A stretch of DNA of 64,000 nt from Planctomycetota bacterium (GCA_013152475.1 JAADGH010000081.1:1-64000), one strand, 5' to 3'. Positions 23,972 through 33,977 are shown, counted from the first letter of the stretch. Notes: generated by a model from the letters alone, not told the origin. Numbers and translations: made by a program.

Positions 23972-25430
23972 TCACGCCCCCTCCGGCAGGCACGCCTTCC
24001 ACCCGCCCCGGAGCAGCGCGCTGAGTTCTTTGACAGTATCGGCGTATTTCGGGTCTTTGGCGAGGTTGGTAAACTCGCCGGGGTCCGCTTCCTGGTCGAA
24101 GAGCTCGGCGCGGTCGGGTTTGCCCTTGTACTCGTTGTAGCGCCACTTTTCCGTGCAGATGCTGTGGCCCCGCCTGCCGCCGGTCATGAGCGCGCCTTTC
24201 TTCCACGGGGCTTCGGGGTTCTCCAAGAGCCGACGCATGCTCATGGCCTCGATACCCTTCGGCTGGGGGATGCCACAGACATCGAACATGGTGGGGAAGA
24301 TGTCGATCGTCTCGACAGGCCGCTTGCAGACGCTCCCCGCCTTCGTCACCCCGGGGGCCTGCATCAGCAGCGCGACCATCGTGCTCTGGTCGCGGAGCTG
24401 GCCCTTGCGCCACATGTAGTGCTCGCCGAGCATGAAGCCGTGGTCGCTCCAGATCACGACCATGGTCTTGTCCTTTCGCCCGGACTTCTCCAGCGCGTCG
24501 AGGATGCGACCTACCTGCGCATCGACAAACGACAGGCAGGCATACTGCGCGGCGATGGCCTTCTTCCACTGCTCCACCGTGTGCGGGTTCAGGTCGCTGA
24601 GGATTTTGGGGTTCTTCGGCATGCCGTCCGGGCCGGAGTCGGGGTTCTTCGGGATCTTCATCTCCTGCCAAGGATACATCTCGAAGTACTTGTCGGGGCA
24701 GCAGAAGGGCAGGTGCGTGGCGTGGATGCCGAGGGCGAGGAGGATCGGCTTGTCCTGCTTCTGGTTCAGGATGCGGATGCCCTGCTCGGCGACCATACCG
24801 TCGATCTCCTCCGAGTCGTCCAGGCCGGTCGGCCCGTAGGTGAAGGGGGAGCCGCGCATCTTGAACTTCTTGCCCGACTTCTTTGCCGCCTTGTATTCTT
24901 TCCAGTATTCCACGCCGGGGCCCTCGGCGGGGCGACGCTGGTGTTTTCTGGCGGGCATGCCCTCGCTCGGTTTGATAATCTTGCTCCAACACGTCTCCTT
25001 TTCGAAAGCGCCGTCCGCTGCCGCCGTGAAATATCTTGCCGCAGCGGATCGTCTCGTAGCCGTTGTTGCGGAGATGCTCCGGCATGGACAGGGCGCTGGG
25101 GATCAGTTCCACCCAGTTGTCGCGGTTGCCATAGACCTTCGTCGTGTCCGGGCGCAGCCCAAGGAGCAGCGCCGTGCGCGAGGGGCAGCACGGCGGGTTC
25201 GTGTGGGCCTCGCCGAAGCGGATCCCCCCCGCGGCGAAACGATCCATGTTCGGTGTCTTGCCCACCGAGTCGCCATAACAACCGAAGCGGTGCGGGCTGA
25301 CATCTTCGATGGCGATGAAGAGGATGTCCGGTCGCTTCTTATCCTGGTCGTCCTGTCCAAGGACCGGCCGGATGGCGGCCAGTCCGCCGACCAATGCGCC
25401 GCCTGTTTTCAAGAATTGTCTTCGGTTCAT
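23972..25430 (-). pseudogene. Type I sulfatase, frameshifted
   Basis: Two minus-strand frames together make one sulfatase of about 486 aa. The first (from ATG 25430, SD GGAGG) has a Tat signal (MNRRQFLKTGGALVGG), metal ligands (FIAIEDVSPHRFGCYGD) and the sulfatase core C-C-P-S-R at residues 81-85, where Cys81 would become formylglycine. The second ends at 23972 and carries WSDHGFMLGEHYMW and the C-terminal part. The frame changes by one base between about 24985 and 25030, shortly after GKIFHGG; downstream the correct frame reads KETCWSKIIKPSEG. This may be a real loss of function or a single-base assembly error. Closest in pattern to iduronate-type sulfatases (S1). Confidence 0.88.
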
Positions 25431-25482
25431 GTTTGGCCTCCATCTTTGCTTCTATTGCCATGCCAAACGCCTCCCCATACAT

Positions 25483-25511
25483 AGTCTACAGACATTCCCT
25501 TCTTTTTGCAA
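25483..25511 (-). promoter_or_regulatory. Promoter of the sulfatase gene
   Basis: Minus strand TTGCAA (25511-25506), 17 bp, TAGACT (25488-25483), 53 bp before the ATG. It has survived although the gene is frameshifted. Confidence 0.6.
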
Positions 25512-25515
25512 CCGG

Positions 25516-25544
25516 TTGATTCCGGCGAAACGGATCGTTACCAT
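25516..25544 (+). promoter_or_regulatory. Promoter of the DUF4962/heparinase gene
   Basis: TTGATT, 17 bp, TACCAT, 41 bp before ATG 25585. It is back to back with the sulfatase promoter (5 bp apart), a compact divergent control region. Confidence 0.55.
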
Positions 25545-25584
25545 AGGTGTGGAACAACATGAACTCAGAGGAGCGAGGGTGACT

Positions 25585-28443
25585 ATGAGAGGGATGCGCA
25601 TCATCGCGGCGTCGTTGTTTCTGGCAATCAATATCTGCGTCTGTCAGGAGGTCAAGGTGGGGGAGGTCATCGAGGCGGAGTCGATCCCGGATATGGTCGG
25701 CGCCGAGCCGGAAACGGCGTACGCCGAGGGGGCGTTGGGCGGGGCGTACATCTACTTCCCCACGGGTCACATGAAGGCTGGCGATGACCTGAAACCCGCG
25801 CTGACGATCCGATTCCGAAGTTCCGCCGGACGACTTGCCGTCCGGGCGCGGGTGTTGGCCCTGAGCAACGGGACGGACTCGTTCTGGTATCGAGTGGACG
25901 GCATGGCGTGGCAGTTGTCGGGGATTCCCGAAAAGAAGAAGTGGGCGTGGCGAGAGCTGAACCTGATCCTGTTTATGGCGGGGGAACACACCTTTTCGAT
26001 TGTACCGCGTGAGCCGCTGCGGCTGGATGCCCTGGAGCTGCGCATTGAGGAAACGGTTCCCGCGCCGTATCATGTGACCCGTATGAACTGCCAGCCATCC
26101 CAGTCGAAGCCCCCGATGACGAACCCGCCAGTTCTCTTCTGGCCGGACGTGGGGCAGCGGAAGACCGAGATCGAGTGGAGCTCGGATGCGGCGTTCCCCG
26201 AAGCTGCGACGAAAAGCGCCGTCATCGAAGGGGACGTTTTCTATCGCCTGCCCGATGCCCTCGGGCCGGGCAAATACTTCTGGCGCTTCCGTCCGGCGGG
26301 AACGGAGAAGTGGCTGATGATGAATTCGTTCGAGATCACGGCCGGCACGCCGAAGTTCATCGTGCCGAAGGAATCGGAGTGGATCGCCCGTGTGCCGAAG
26401 AAACATCCACGGATTTACATCCGCCCTGAGGACGTGCCGCGCATTCGTGCCCTGGTCAAGGGCAAGCTCAAGGAGGAACTGGCCGGGCGCTGGCGCCAAC
26501 TGGCCAAACGCATCGGCCAGGAGCTTCCCTCCGACACCTCCCAGGTCGAGAAGGTGGTGGACTACAAAACGAAGTGCAAGCGGCGGTGGGCGTCAAAGGC
26601 GCTGGCCACCCGGCAGTCGCGCGCCGTGGAGCAGTTCGCCGTGGCGTATCTGCTCACGGGCGACGAACGGTTCGGACAGGAGGCGAAGCGCCGCGCGCTG
26701 CATCTCTGCCAGTGGGACCCGAAGGGCTTCACCTCGCACAAGGTTTCCGACTTCGCCAACGGCTGGACGCTCGAGTACTGCGCCATGGCGTACGATTATT
26801 GCTACGACCTGTTCACACCGGAGGAGCGGACGAGGCTGCGGGACATGCTGAAAGCCCGGGCGGAGCAGATTTGGAAGTCTTACCACCAGCGAATTGATCG
26901 GCATTTTCTCCACGCCCACGGCTGGCAGCACATCATCCCGAGCTTTGGCGTCGGAGCGCTGGCTCTCTACGGCGAAGTGCCCGGGGCGGAGGAGTGGTTC
27001 AAGTACTTCGTGAACATTTGGACGTGCATCTACCCTCCGTGGAGCCGGACGGATGGCGGATGGGCGAACGGCATCGGCTACTATAGCACGGCGATGTTCA
27101 ACAGCGTGGGGATGCCGCAGCTCATCAAGTCGGCCACGGGCATCGACACGATGGAGAAGCCCTGGCACAAGAACGCCGCCCGGTTCCTGATCTATGGCAT
27201 GCCGCCGGGGATCTGCCGTCCGAGCTTCGGCGATGGTTCGCCCGCGCCGCCGAACAAGCGACACGCATTTCTCATGGATTACTACGCCCGACGGTATGCC
27301 GATCCGCAGGCGGCGTGGTACGTGCAGAATTGTGGCTTCCCCCGGCTGTGGTCGATCAACGAACTATTGGCTGTGCTCTGGAGCGAGATGCCGCGCCCCG
27401 ATCCAAAGCCGCCCATGGACTGGCCGAAGGCGGAGTGCTTCCCGGATATCGGGTGGGTGCTCTCGCACACCGACATCACGAACCCGAAGGACGATATCAC
27501 GTTCGCGTTTAAGTCGAGTCCGTTCGGATCGTACAGCCACATGCACGCGGATCAGAATTCGTTCGTGCTTCAGATCGGCGGGAAGCCGGTTTGCATCGAT
27601 TCCGGGTACTACATCGCCTACGGCGATGACCACTTCAAAGGATGGTACATCCTGACCAAAGCCCACAACTCGATCCTCATCGACGGGGAGGGGCAGACGC
27701 CGCACAGCACGGAGGCCTACGGCCGCATCACCGATTTCTACACGAGCGCCCGGTTCGATTACTACTGCGGCGACGCGACGACGGCCTATCCGAAGGAATT
27801 GGGTCTGAAGCGTTTCAAGCGCCATGTGCTCTACGTCCGGCCGGATATTTTTGTCATTTACGACGAGCTGGAGGCCGACCACGACGCGCGGTTCGATTGG
27901 CTGCTTCACACCTACAGCAAGATGACCATCGATCCCAGGACTCGGACGGTCCTTGTGAGTGAGGAGACGGGCGACGTGAGCGTGCAATTCGTCCGACCGG
28001 CCAAGCTGTCGTTCGAGCAGACGGACCAATTCGACGTGCCGGCGGTGAACTGGCGTGGCAAGGGGTGGAGACGGGGAATGAAGCCGGCGAACCAGTGGCA
28101 CATGAAGGCCTGGCCGGAGAAGGGTAAGCGTAAGAGCGTCCGGTTTCTGACCGTCCTGCATCCCTGGCACAAGGATTCACAATCGCGAATCACAAAGATC
28201 GAGGACCTGTCCACGGACGAAATCTGCGCCGTGCGGATCGGCCTGGCCGATGAGGATGTAGTCGTTGCGTTCCGTCGCGACGGCAAGCGGGGCAAGGTGG
28301 CTGCCGGAGGATACGAGGCCGATGCGTTCGCCTTTGCCGCGAGCGAGAAGGGATACTGCGTCGTTCGAGGCAGTTCCCTGAAGCGCGGAGACAATCCGCT
28401 GATTGAGGCGAACCCAGCGGGTACAACGGCATCCGGGCCGTGA
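25585..28443 (+). CDS. Secreted DUF4962/heparinase II-III family polysaccharide lyase
   Basis: A 952-aa exported protein. In-frame codons run back to 25309 through the sulfatase and the promoter, so ATG 25585 (or 25594) before a signal peptide (RIIAASLFLAINICVC) is chosen. After a beta-sandwich carbohydrate-binding-like region (about 20-170), a DUF4962 segment (about 175-260), an alpha/alpha toroid (about 280-600; WTLEYCAMAYDYCYD, HGWQHIIPSFG) and a C-terminal heparinase II/III beta-sheet domain with SHMHADQNSFVLQIGGKPVC and KAHNSILIDGEG. This layout is that of PL15/PL17/PL21-like lyases, which cut uronic-acid polysaccharides. It is divergent from the sulfatase. The exact substrate cannot be told. 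Confidence 0.9.
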   Translation: MRGMRIIAASLFLAINICVCQEVKVGEVIEAESIPDMVGAEPETAYAEGALGGAYIYFPTGHMKAGDDLKPALTIRFRSSAGRLAVRARVLALSNGTDSFWYRVDGMAWQLSGIPEKKKWAWRELNLILFMAGEHTFSIVPREPLRLDALELRIEETVPAPYHVTRMNCQPSQSKPPMTNPPVLFWPDVGQRKTEIEWSSDAAFPEAATKSAVIEGDVFYRLPDALGPGKYFWRFRPAGTEKWLMMNSFEITAGTPKFIVPKESEWIARVPKKHPRIYIRPEDVPRIRALVKGKLKEELAGRWRQLAKRIGQELPSDTSQVEKVVDYKTKCKRRWASKALATRQSRAVEQFAVAYLLTGDERFGQEAKRRALHLCQWDPKGFTSHKVSDFANGWTLEYCAMAYDYCYDLFTPEERTRLRDMLKARAEQIWKSYHQRIDRHFLHAHGWQHIIPSFGVGALALYGEVPGAEEWFKYFVNIWTCIYPPWSRTDGGWANGIGYYSTAMFNSVGMPQLIKSATGIDTMEKPWHKNAARFLIYGMPPGICRPSFGDGSPAPPNKRHAFLMDYYARRYADPQAAWYVQNCGFPRLWSINELLAVLWSEMPRPDPKPPMDWPKAECFPDIGWVLSHTDITNPKDDITFAFKSSPFGSYSHMHADQNSFVLQIGGKPVCIDSGYYIAYGDDHFKGWYILTKAHNSILIDGEGQTPHSTEAYGRITDFYTSARFDYYCGDATTAYPKELGLKRFKRHVLYVRPDIFVIYDELEADHDARFDWLLHTYSKMTIDPRTRTVLVSEETGDVSVQFVRPAKLSFEQTDQFDVPAVNWRGKGWRRGMKPANQWHMKAWPEKGKRKSVRFLTVLHPWHKDSQSRITKIEDLSTDEICAVRIGLADEDVVVAFRRDGKRGKVAAGGYEADAFAFAASEKGYCVVRGSSLKRGDNPLIEANPAGTTASGP

Positions 28444-28520
28444 CAGACGCAATGCGCATGCCCGGGTGCGTGCTGAGGACGCCGGATGCTCGGCGACTTC
28501 CGCTGCCTGCGAGCGAAAAA

Positions 28521-29861
28521 ATGAAGCGAGCGCTCCTGATCAATCCACCGATTCACGACTTCACCGCGTTCGATCTGTGGATGAAGCCGCTGGGGCTGCT
28601 CTACGTCGGCGCGGCGATGGAGACGGCCGGATGGAAGGTGGACCTGCTGGACTGCCTTGACCGCTTCCACCCCGACTGCCCCGCCCCACCAACCAAGACC
28701 CAACCTCGGCTGCAGCAATTCGGCTGCGGGAATTTCCTATCCGAACAAATCCCCCGCCCAAAGCCCCTGGCCGATGTGCCACGCTCGTACCACCGCTATG
28801 GCCTCTCCCCGTCCGTGATTCAGAAGGAACTGGCGCGACGCCCCATACCCGACCTCATCGCCGTGACCTCCATGATGACGTACTGGTATCCCGGCGTCTT
28901 CGAGATCATTCGCCTGGCAAAGGAGACCTTTCCCAGCGTGCCGGTTTTTCTCGGCGGCGTCTACGCCACATTGTGTCGCGACCATGCGGAGCGCCACTCG
29001 GGTGCGGATCGTGTGCTCGCAGGACCGGGAGAACTTGGCATGATGGATGTCATGCGTGAAATCTCCGGTCCGATAGAGTGGAAATCGCTCACGCCCGCCT
29101 ACCATCTGATGCGGCGCGTCACCTCCGTAAACGTGTTGACATCGCGCGGCTGCCCCTTTGGGTGTACATATTGCGCATCGCGGGAGCTGTGGCCGAGGTT
29201 CGTCCAGCGCAATGCCGCTGAAGTGGTCAATGAGATTGAGACCCTTACCGAACGCCTCGGTGTCATTGACGTCGCCTTTTGCGACGATGCGCTTCTCCTC
29301 CATGCCAAGTCGCACATCCTCCCGATCCTCCGTGAACTCCGGAAGCGCAAACTGGCCCTTCGGTTCCACACACCGAACGGGCTTCACACCCGAATGATGG
29401 ATGAGGAGATGGCTCTCGAACTCCGGACAAGCCATTTCGTGACGATCCGACTCAGCTTCGAGACGGCCAGCGAACAGCGCCAGATCGACTCGATGCGCAA
29501 AATCAGCAACGACGACCTGCGCCGCGTGATCGCCAACCTGCTCGGCGCCGGTTACTCCCACCGCGAGATCGAGGTCTATGTCATGATGGGTCTGCCAGGA
29601 CAGGACTCGGGCGAGGTCGAGGACACCCTACAGTTCGTTCACGACTGCGGCGGCTGGATCAAGGTCGCGCAGTACTCCCCCATCCCCGGCACAGAGGAAT
29701 TTGATCGCGCGGCCGCGGTGAACCCCGCCATTCGCGACGAACCCCTCCTCCACAACAAGACTGTCTTTGCCGTCGCAGGCGGTCCCGAGCGCTTTGCCTC
29801 GTTCAGGAGGCTGAAGGGCCTTGCGAACTCGCTGAACCGGCGCCTCGTGCCGCCGGCTTGA
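28521..29861 (+). CDS. B12-binding radical SAM protein
   Basis: A 446-aa protein with an N-terminal cobalamin-binding-like domain (ALLINPPIHDFTAFD, LGLLYVGAAMETAGWKVDLL, VPVFLGGVYATL) and a radical SAM domain with the cluster motif C-x3-C-x2-C (GCPFGCTYC, about 210-217). The ATG at 28521 fits the usual start of the family; a GTG at 28440 overlaps the previous stop and would add 27 residues of low-quality sequence. It follows the lyase gene directly. Members modify cofactors, tRNA, peptides or lipids; the substrate here is unknown. Its tail overlaps the promoter of the next gene. Confidence 0.88.
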   Translation: MKRALLINPPIHDFTAFDLWMKPLGLLYVGAAMETAGWKVDLLDCLDRFHPDCPAPPTKTQPRLQQFGCGNFLSEQIPRPKPLADVPRSYHRYGLSPSVIQKELARRPIPDLIAVTSMMTYWYPGVFEIIRLAKETFPSVPVFLGGVYATLCRDHAERHSGADRVLAGPGELGMMDVMREISGPIEWKSLTPAYHLMRRVTSVNVLTSRGCPFGCTYCASRELWPRFVQRNAAEVVNEIETLTERLGVIDVAFCDDALLLHAKSHILPILRELRKRKLALRFHTPNGLHTRMMDEEMALELRTSHFVTIRLSFETASEQRQIDSMRKISNDDLRRVIANLLGAGYSHREIEVYVMMGLPGQDSGEVEDTLQFVHDCGGWIKVAQYSPIPGTEEFDRAAAVNPAIRDEPLLHNKTVFAVAGGPERFASFRRLKGLANSLNRRLVPPA

Positions 29862-29886
29862 CATGGAACCGGGGCTCTGGTATTGT
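29858..29886 (+). promoter_or_regulatory. Promoter of the SGNH hydrolase gene
   Basis: TTGACA, 17 bp, TATTGT. The -35 box overlaps the stop codon of the radical SAM gene; the ATG is 50 bp downstream. Confidence 0.55.
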
Positions 29887-29935
29887 CTCATGTCATGTGT
29901 TGAGAACCATGGCCGTGTTTCTTAAGGAGAGCAAA

Positions 29936-31648
29936 ATGGCAAGACTGGCCCGTGTCCTGATTGCCTACTTTGTCCTCGCCGGTCTTACCCAGGCAGGCGC
30001 CGACCCTGTCGTCCTCGAAGACTTCGAGACACTGGCCGGGTGGCAGGCCCGGGCCAAGTCGGCGGCGTTCAAGCAGGCCGATTCTGCGGCGGTCGGCAAG
30101 GGGGCGATCCGTGTCACCTTGCCCGGCATGGTATTCAAGCAATTGAGCAAGAGGCCGCTGGAAGGCAGCGCTGCTTGGGATCGATACGAGGGCCTCTCGT
30201 TCTGGGTCAAGGGCGACGGCTCGGACCTGTTCGGCTCTGTCGCCATCGGACCCAGACCCGCCGGCTACTACTCTTATGTCTGCTACTTTCCACTGAAGAA
30301 CACGGAATGGCACAAGGTTACCGTCGCGTGGGAGGACCTCGTGCCCGAGGGACAGTACGACCCTATCGGCACGTACGGCGCTCTGCCGCCCAGCGGGATC
30401 ACGGCGGTGCGCTTCGGCAGCCGGTGGCGCATCTATTTCAATAATGCGAAAATGCCCAAGCACACCTATTGCATCGACCAGATTCAGATCGAGGAGAAGG
30501 TCGAGAAACCCGGCCCCGTCCCGAAGCCGAGGCCCTTTTCGGAGGTGGTGGACCTGCTCAAGGCAAAGAAGAAGGTCCACATCGTCTGCATGGGCGATTC
30601 GATCACCGCCGGCACCGGCCTGGCCGACAGGGACAAGGAACGTTACGCCGTGCGAATGCAGGAGCTCCTGCGCGAGTGGCTCGGCTACGATGACATCATC
30701 TGCGAGAGCCGCGCCGTCGGCGGCGCCCGGCTGACCGACGCGCGAGCGTGGACGCCGCGTGACTTCGTCGGCGAGCCGCCCGACCTCGTCACCATCCTCT
30801 ACGGCTACAACGACAAAAGCAGCGCCTATACAAAGGACTACTTCAAGCGCTCGCTGAACGACTATATCGACCGCATTGCGCGGAAGACGCAGGGCAAGAC
30901 GGCCATCCTCCCGCTGGCCACCATCCCCGGCACGGGCCCGCGCTTCGTCATGATGGACGACTATGCCGATGCCGTCCGCGAAACCGCGAAAGAGCGGGGA
31001 CTCGCCTGCTTCGATCTGCAGAAGGTCTTTAAGGCTATCGGCCGTGACAAGATCGAAAGCTACTTCCACGACCAGGCCCACCCGAACGCCGAGGGGCATC
31101 AAATCATCGCCGACGCCATCGTCACATTCCTTGTGAAGTCGGCGGGCATCACGACACCCAAACCCAAACCGAAAGCAAAGGCTGCCGTCCTTCCGGGCAA
31201 GGAGCACGCTTGGTCCTTTGAGCCCAATGACAAACAGTGGTTGGTCAAGTCGGACGAGATTGCACTCTCCCAGGAAAAAGCATCTTCCGGTAAAACCGCT
31301 CTCAAGTTTCTGATGAAGGCGAAAGCAAAGGCCCATCGGTGCGCCTACTCCCCGGCCTTTGCGGTGTCGCAAGGCCAGCGGTATCGCATCGAGGCGAAGA
31401 CATTCTGTTCCGACGTAACCAGCGGAACCATCGGGATTTACGCCTGCGCCTACACCAACGCCAAGGCCGAGGGCTCACCCGACATCAAGTCGGTGCGCAG
31501 CGCCTCGAACATGACGGGACGGTGGGAGGCACTGAAGGGTGATTTCACCGTGCCCACAGGGGCGGTTGCGCTGAAGATTTTGGTCTGGTCGCGAAGTGAT
31601 TCGGTCGGCACGTTTTATGTGGATGATGTGAAGGTCATCCCGCAGTAA
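29936..31648 (+). CDS. Secreted SGNH/GDSL esterase with carbohydrate-binding domains
   Basis: A 570-aa exported protein; signal peptide LARVLIAYFVLAGLTQA, ATG 29936 with AAGGAGAG 5 bp upstream. An N-terminal carbohydrate-binding-like domain (about 25-185; VVLEDFETLAGWQ, RYEGLSFWVKGDG) precedes an SGNH hydrolase: block I GDSIT (Ser about 221), the Gly block (SRAVGGARLT), ILYGYNDKS (Asn) and the C-terminal D-x-x-H of DQAHPNAEGH (His about 381). A second carbohydrate-binding domain (about 420-565) ends with YVDDVKVIPQ. SGNH enzymes deacylate sugars, so it fits acetyl-polysaccharide removal. It is followed closely by the Mrp ATPase, probably co-transcribed. Confidence 0.9.
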   Translation: MARLARVLIAYFVLAGLTQAGADPVVLEDFETLAGWQARAKSAAFKQADSAAVGKGAIRVTLPGMVFKQLSKRPLEGSAAWDRYEGLSFWVKGDGSDLFGSVAIGPRPAGYYSYVCYFPLKNTEWHKVTVAWEDLVPEGQYDPIGTYGALPPSGITAVRFGSRWRIYFNNAKMPKHTYCIDQIQIEEKVEKPGPVPKPRPFSEVVDLLKAKKKVHIVCMGDSITAGTGLADRDKERYAVRMQELLREWLGYDDIICESRAVGGARLTDARAWTPRDFVGEPPDLVTILYGYNDKSSAYTKDYFKRSLNDYIDRIARKTQGKTAILPLATIPGTGPRFVMMDDYADAVRETAKERGLACFDLQKVFKAIGRDKIESYFHDQAHPNAEGHQIIADAIVTFLVKSAGITTPKPKPKAKAAVLPGKEHAWSFEPNDKQWLVKSDEIALSQEKASSGKTALKFLMKAKAKAHRCAYSPAFAVSQGQRYRIEAKTFCSDVTSGTIGIYACAYTNAKAEGSPDIKSVRSASNMTGRWEALKGDFTVPTGAVALKILVWSRSDSVGTFYVDDVKVIPQ

Positions 31649-31666
31649 AGGAGGTACAGGTAAGGA

Positions 31667-32554
31667 ATGTCTCAAGATAAACCGAAATCGTGCAGCGCCT
31701 GCGACAAGGCTGACTGCGACCCGAGACAACAGAGACCCGGCGAAACGCCCGAGATGCACGCCGATCGCCTGGCCATCCTGGACCGCATGGGCGACATCAA
31801 GCACAAGATCCTCGTCCTCTCCGGAAAGGGAGGCGTGGGCAAGAGTACCGTCGCGGCCAACCTGGCCCTCTCCCTCGCGGAGAACGAAAAAGAAGTCGGC
31901 CTGTTGGATGTGGACATCCACGGTCCGAGCATCCCGCAACTGCTCAAGCTGGACGGCACGTCCATCGTCATCAAGGGCGAAACCTTGGTCCCGCCGAGGG
32001 TCGGCCGTTCACTCAAGGTCATGTCGATGGGGTTTATGCTGCGTCACAAGGATGACGCCATCATCTGGCGGGGGCCGATGAAGATTGGGGCCATCAAGCA
32101 GCTTCTCAAGGACACGGAATGGAGCGCGCTGGACTATCTCATTGTGGACTGCCCCCCCGGCACAGGCGACGAGCCCCTGTCGGTTGCCCAATTGATCGAG
32201 AACGCCGACGGCGCCATCATCGTCACCACGCCGCAGGAGCTGGCCCTTCTGGACGTCCGAAAGTCCATCAACTTCTGCCGCAAGCTCAGCCTGCCCATCC
32301 TCGGTGTGATCGAGAACATGAGCGGCTTTGTCTGCCCGAAATGCGGAGAGACCATCAACGTCTTCAAGGCGGGAGGCGCGGAGAAAATGGCCAAAGAGGT
32401 GGGGGTTCCCTTCCTCGGGCGCGTGCCGCTCGACCCGGAAATCGTGCGGGCCGGCGACGCGGGCGAAACGCTTGCCGAGCGCGATGTGGCCGAGGAGACA
32501 ATGGACGCCTTCCAGTCGATTTGCGACGCGATCGAGAAGGGCCCAAAAGAATAA
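31667..32554 (+). CDS. Mrp/NBP35-type iron-sulfur cluster carrier ATPase
   Basis: A 295-aa P-loop ATPase of the Mrp/NBP35 family, which carries [4Fe-4S] clusters to apo-proteins in the cytoplasm. The deviant Walker A GKGGVGKST is at about 54-62, DVDIHGPSIPQ follows, and the metal-binding CPKCGE is at about 225-230. Before the P-loop stands a Cys-rich stretch (CSACDKADCD) as in eukaryotic and archaeal NBP35, less usual in bacteria. The start lies 18 bp after the previous stop. It may serve the neighbouring radical SAM enzymes. Confidence 0.93.
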   Translation: MSQDKPKSCSACDKADCDPRQQRPGETPEMHADRLAILDRMGDIKHKILVLSGKGGVGKSTVAANLALSLAENEKEVGLLDVDIHGPSIPQLLKLDGTSIVIKGETLVPPRVGRSLKVMSMGFMLRHKDDAIIWRGPMKIGAIKQLLKDTEWSALDYLIVDCPPGTGDEPLSVAQLIENADGAIIVTTPQELALLDVRKSINFCRKLSLPILGVIENMSGFVCPKCGETINVFKAGGAEKMAKEVGVPFLGRVPLDPEIVRAGDAGETLAERDVAEETMDAFQSICDAIEKGPKE

Positions 32555-32584
32555 CCCCAGAAAAGCAGTCTGCCCACGGATTCC

Positions 32585-33424
32585 ATGAAAAGCAAGAGCA
32601 ATTCCGTTCGCCTGACCGTCCTTCTCGATGACACAGTTCACCCCAGGGAGTTGAAGGCTGAGCATGGATTGGCGATACTCATCGAGAAAAAAAACGATGC
32701 CGTTCTATTCGACACGGGCCAGACGGCCCTTTTTTTGGACAATGCCAAGACGCTTGGGAAGGACCTTTCGCGCGTCAGGGCTGTGGTCCTGAGCCACGGT
32801 CACTATGACCATACAGGCGGACTGATCGAGGCGCTCAAGCAAACCAAGGATGCCACCGTTCACGCCCACTCGGATGTCTTCCGCACGCGATACACAATAC
32901 CGAAAAACAAGAAACCCGTATCCGCCGGGATGCGGTTCCGCCAGCGGGAGATCGAGGCGGTGCGGCAGATCGTTCTCTCCGCTGAACCGGTCGAAGTTCT
33001 GCCCGGCATTTACACCACGGGCCAAGTTCCGCGTGTGACGGACTTCGAGGACACCGGCGGCCCCTTTTTCATTGATCCCGAGGGCAAAGAAAAGGATGAA
33101 TTGTTGGACGATATGTCGCTCTTCTTCGAGGCCGATCAGGGGACTATCGTCGTCACCGGTTGCGCCCATGCCGGGATCGTCAATATCCTGGAGCACGTGG
33201 CCAACCTGACCGGCCGTCGGCAGATGCATACGGTGATCGGAGGAATGCATCTGATTGCCGCCTCCGACGAGCGAATGAAGCGGACGTCCGATGCGTTCCG
33301 CGACTTCAATGTCCAGCGCATCGGCGTGGCCCACTGCACCGGTCTGTCGGCGACGATTCGGTTCGTCGGCCAGTTCCCCGATGCCGTCTTCTCATGCACT
33401 ACGGGACTTCAGATGCCCCTCTGA
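32585..33424 (+). CDS. MBL-fold metallo-hydrolase
   Basis: A 279-aa metallo-beta-lactamase-fold protein with the metal motif SHGHYDHTGG (about 72-78), a second His in GCAHAGIVN, and a C-terminal HCTG. Its N-terminal LTVLLDDTVHP and FDTGQT identify the branch related to dihydropterin ribofuranosylaminobenzene phosphate synthase (MJ0301-like), widespread with unknown role. It follows Mrp after 30 bp and may be in the same transcript. No signal peptide, hence cytoplasmic. Confidence 0.88.
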   Translation: MKSKSNSVRLTVLLDDTVHPRELKAEHGLAILIEKKNDAVLFDTGQTALFLDNAKTLGKDLSRVRAVVLSHGHYDHTGGLIEALKQTKDATVHAHSDVFRTRYTIPKNKKPVSAGMRFRQREIEAVRQIVLSAEPVEVLPGIYTTGQVPRVTDFEDTGGPFFIDPEGKEKDELLDDMSLFFEADQGTIVVTGCAHAGIVNILEHVANLTGRRQMHTVIGGMHLIAASDERMKRTSDAFRDFNVQRIGVAHCTGLSATIRFVGQFPDAVFSCTTGLQMPL

Positions 33425-33466
33425 TTGTCGTCCGTGCAGCGACGCAAGTTCCCCTTCGGAATCGGC

Positions 33467-33495
33467 TTGACCCGTCGCCTGGGTTCGGCTACCAT
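33467..33495 (+). promoter_or_regulatory. Promoter of the small secreted protein/DJ-1 group
   Basis: TTGACC, 17 bp, TACCAT, 56 bp before ATG 33552. Confidence 0.55.
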
Positions 33496-33551
33496 ATTGT
33501 TGTGATGTGACAGCAGATAACAGTGTCTTCGGTGCATTGGGAGGCGTCGCG

Positions 33552-33977
33552 ATGAAACAAACGATCCTGCCCGTTCTTGCTGCAACCGTATGCTTGTCCC
33601 TCCTTACGGTCTTCGCCCAGGACAAGAAGCCCTACTACTACAAAGGCAACCACCGGAAGATGCGCTTCCACGCTGCCCCCAAGAAGCTGCCCTTCTCCGC
33701 CAAAACCGGCACGGCCGCCACGAACGTCCCGGGCGTGATCGGCGCGGAGGAACTGGATAGGCGCTACTTCGCATGTGGCGACGTCACGAGAAGCAGATCG
33801 ATAAGGTCCTATTCGATTGCCACCGGGGCGCAGATGGAACGGCCTATGCGCACCTTCACCGTCGGCCCCGGGACGGTCATGGTGCCCTATGTCCCCCCGG
33901 ACCGCGGACACATGCGCGTGCGCCGCAAGCACCTCAATCCCTACTACACAATCGAAAGCTGGGCCCCGCCCTACTGA
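33552..33977 (+). CDS. Small secreted protein of unknown function
   Basis: A 141-aa exported protein. ATG 33552 follows GGAGGCG and begins a signal peptide ([18 protein letters not shown]); an in-frame ATG 45 bp earlier lies near the expected transcription start. The mature part is basic with many Tyr, Pro and Arg ([27 protein letters not shown]). No domain recognised. It is followed after 38 bp by the DJ-1-like gene. Confidence 0.65.
   Translation: MKQTILPVLAATVCLSLLTVFAQDKKPYYYKGNHRKMRFHAAPKKLPFSAKTGTAATNVPGVIGAEELDRRYFACGDVTRSRSIRSYSIATGAQMERPMRTFTVGPGTVMVPYVPPDRGHMRVRRKHLNPYYTIESWAPPY

Noticed and set aside
29888-31372. 494-codon minus frame opposite the SGNH hydrolase
   Set aside because: The plus strand shows the full SGNH motif set and signal peptide; the antisense frame has none.
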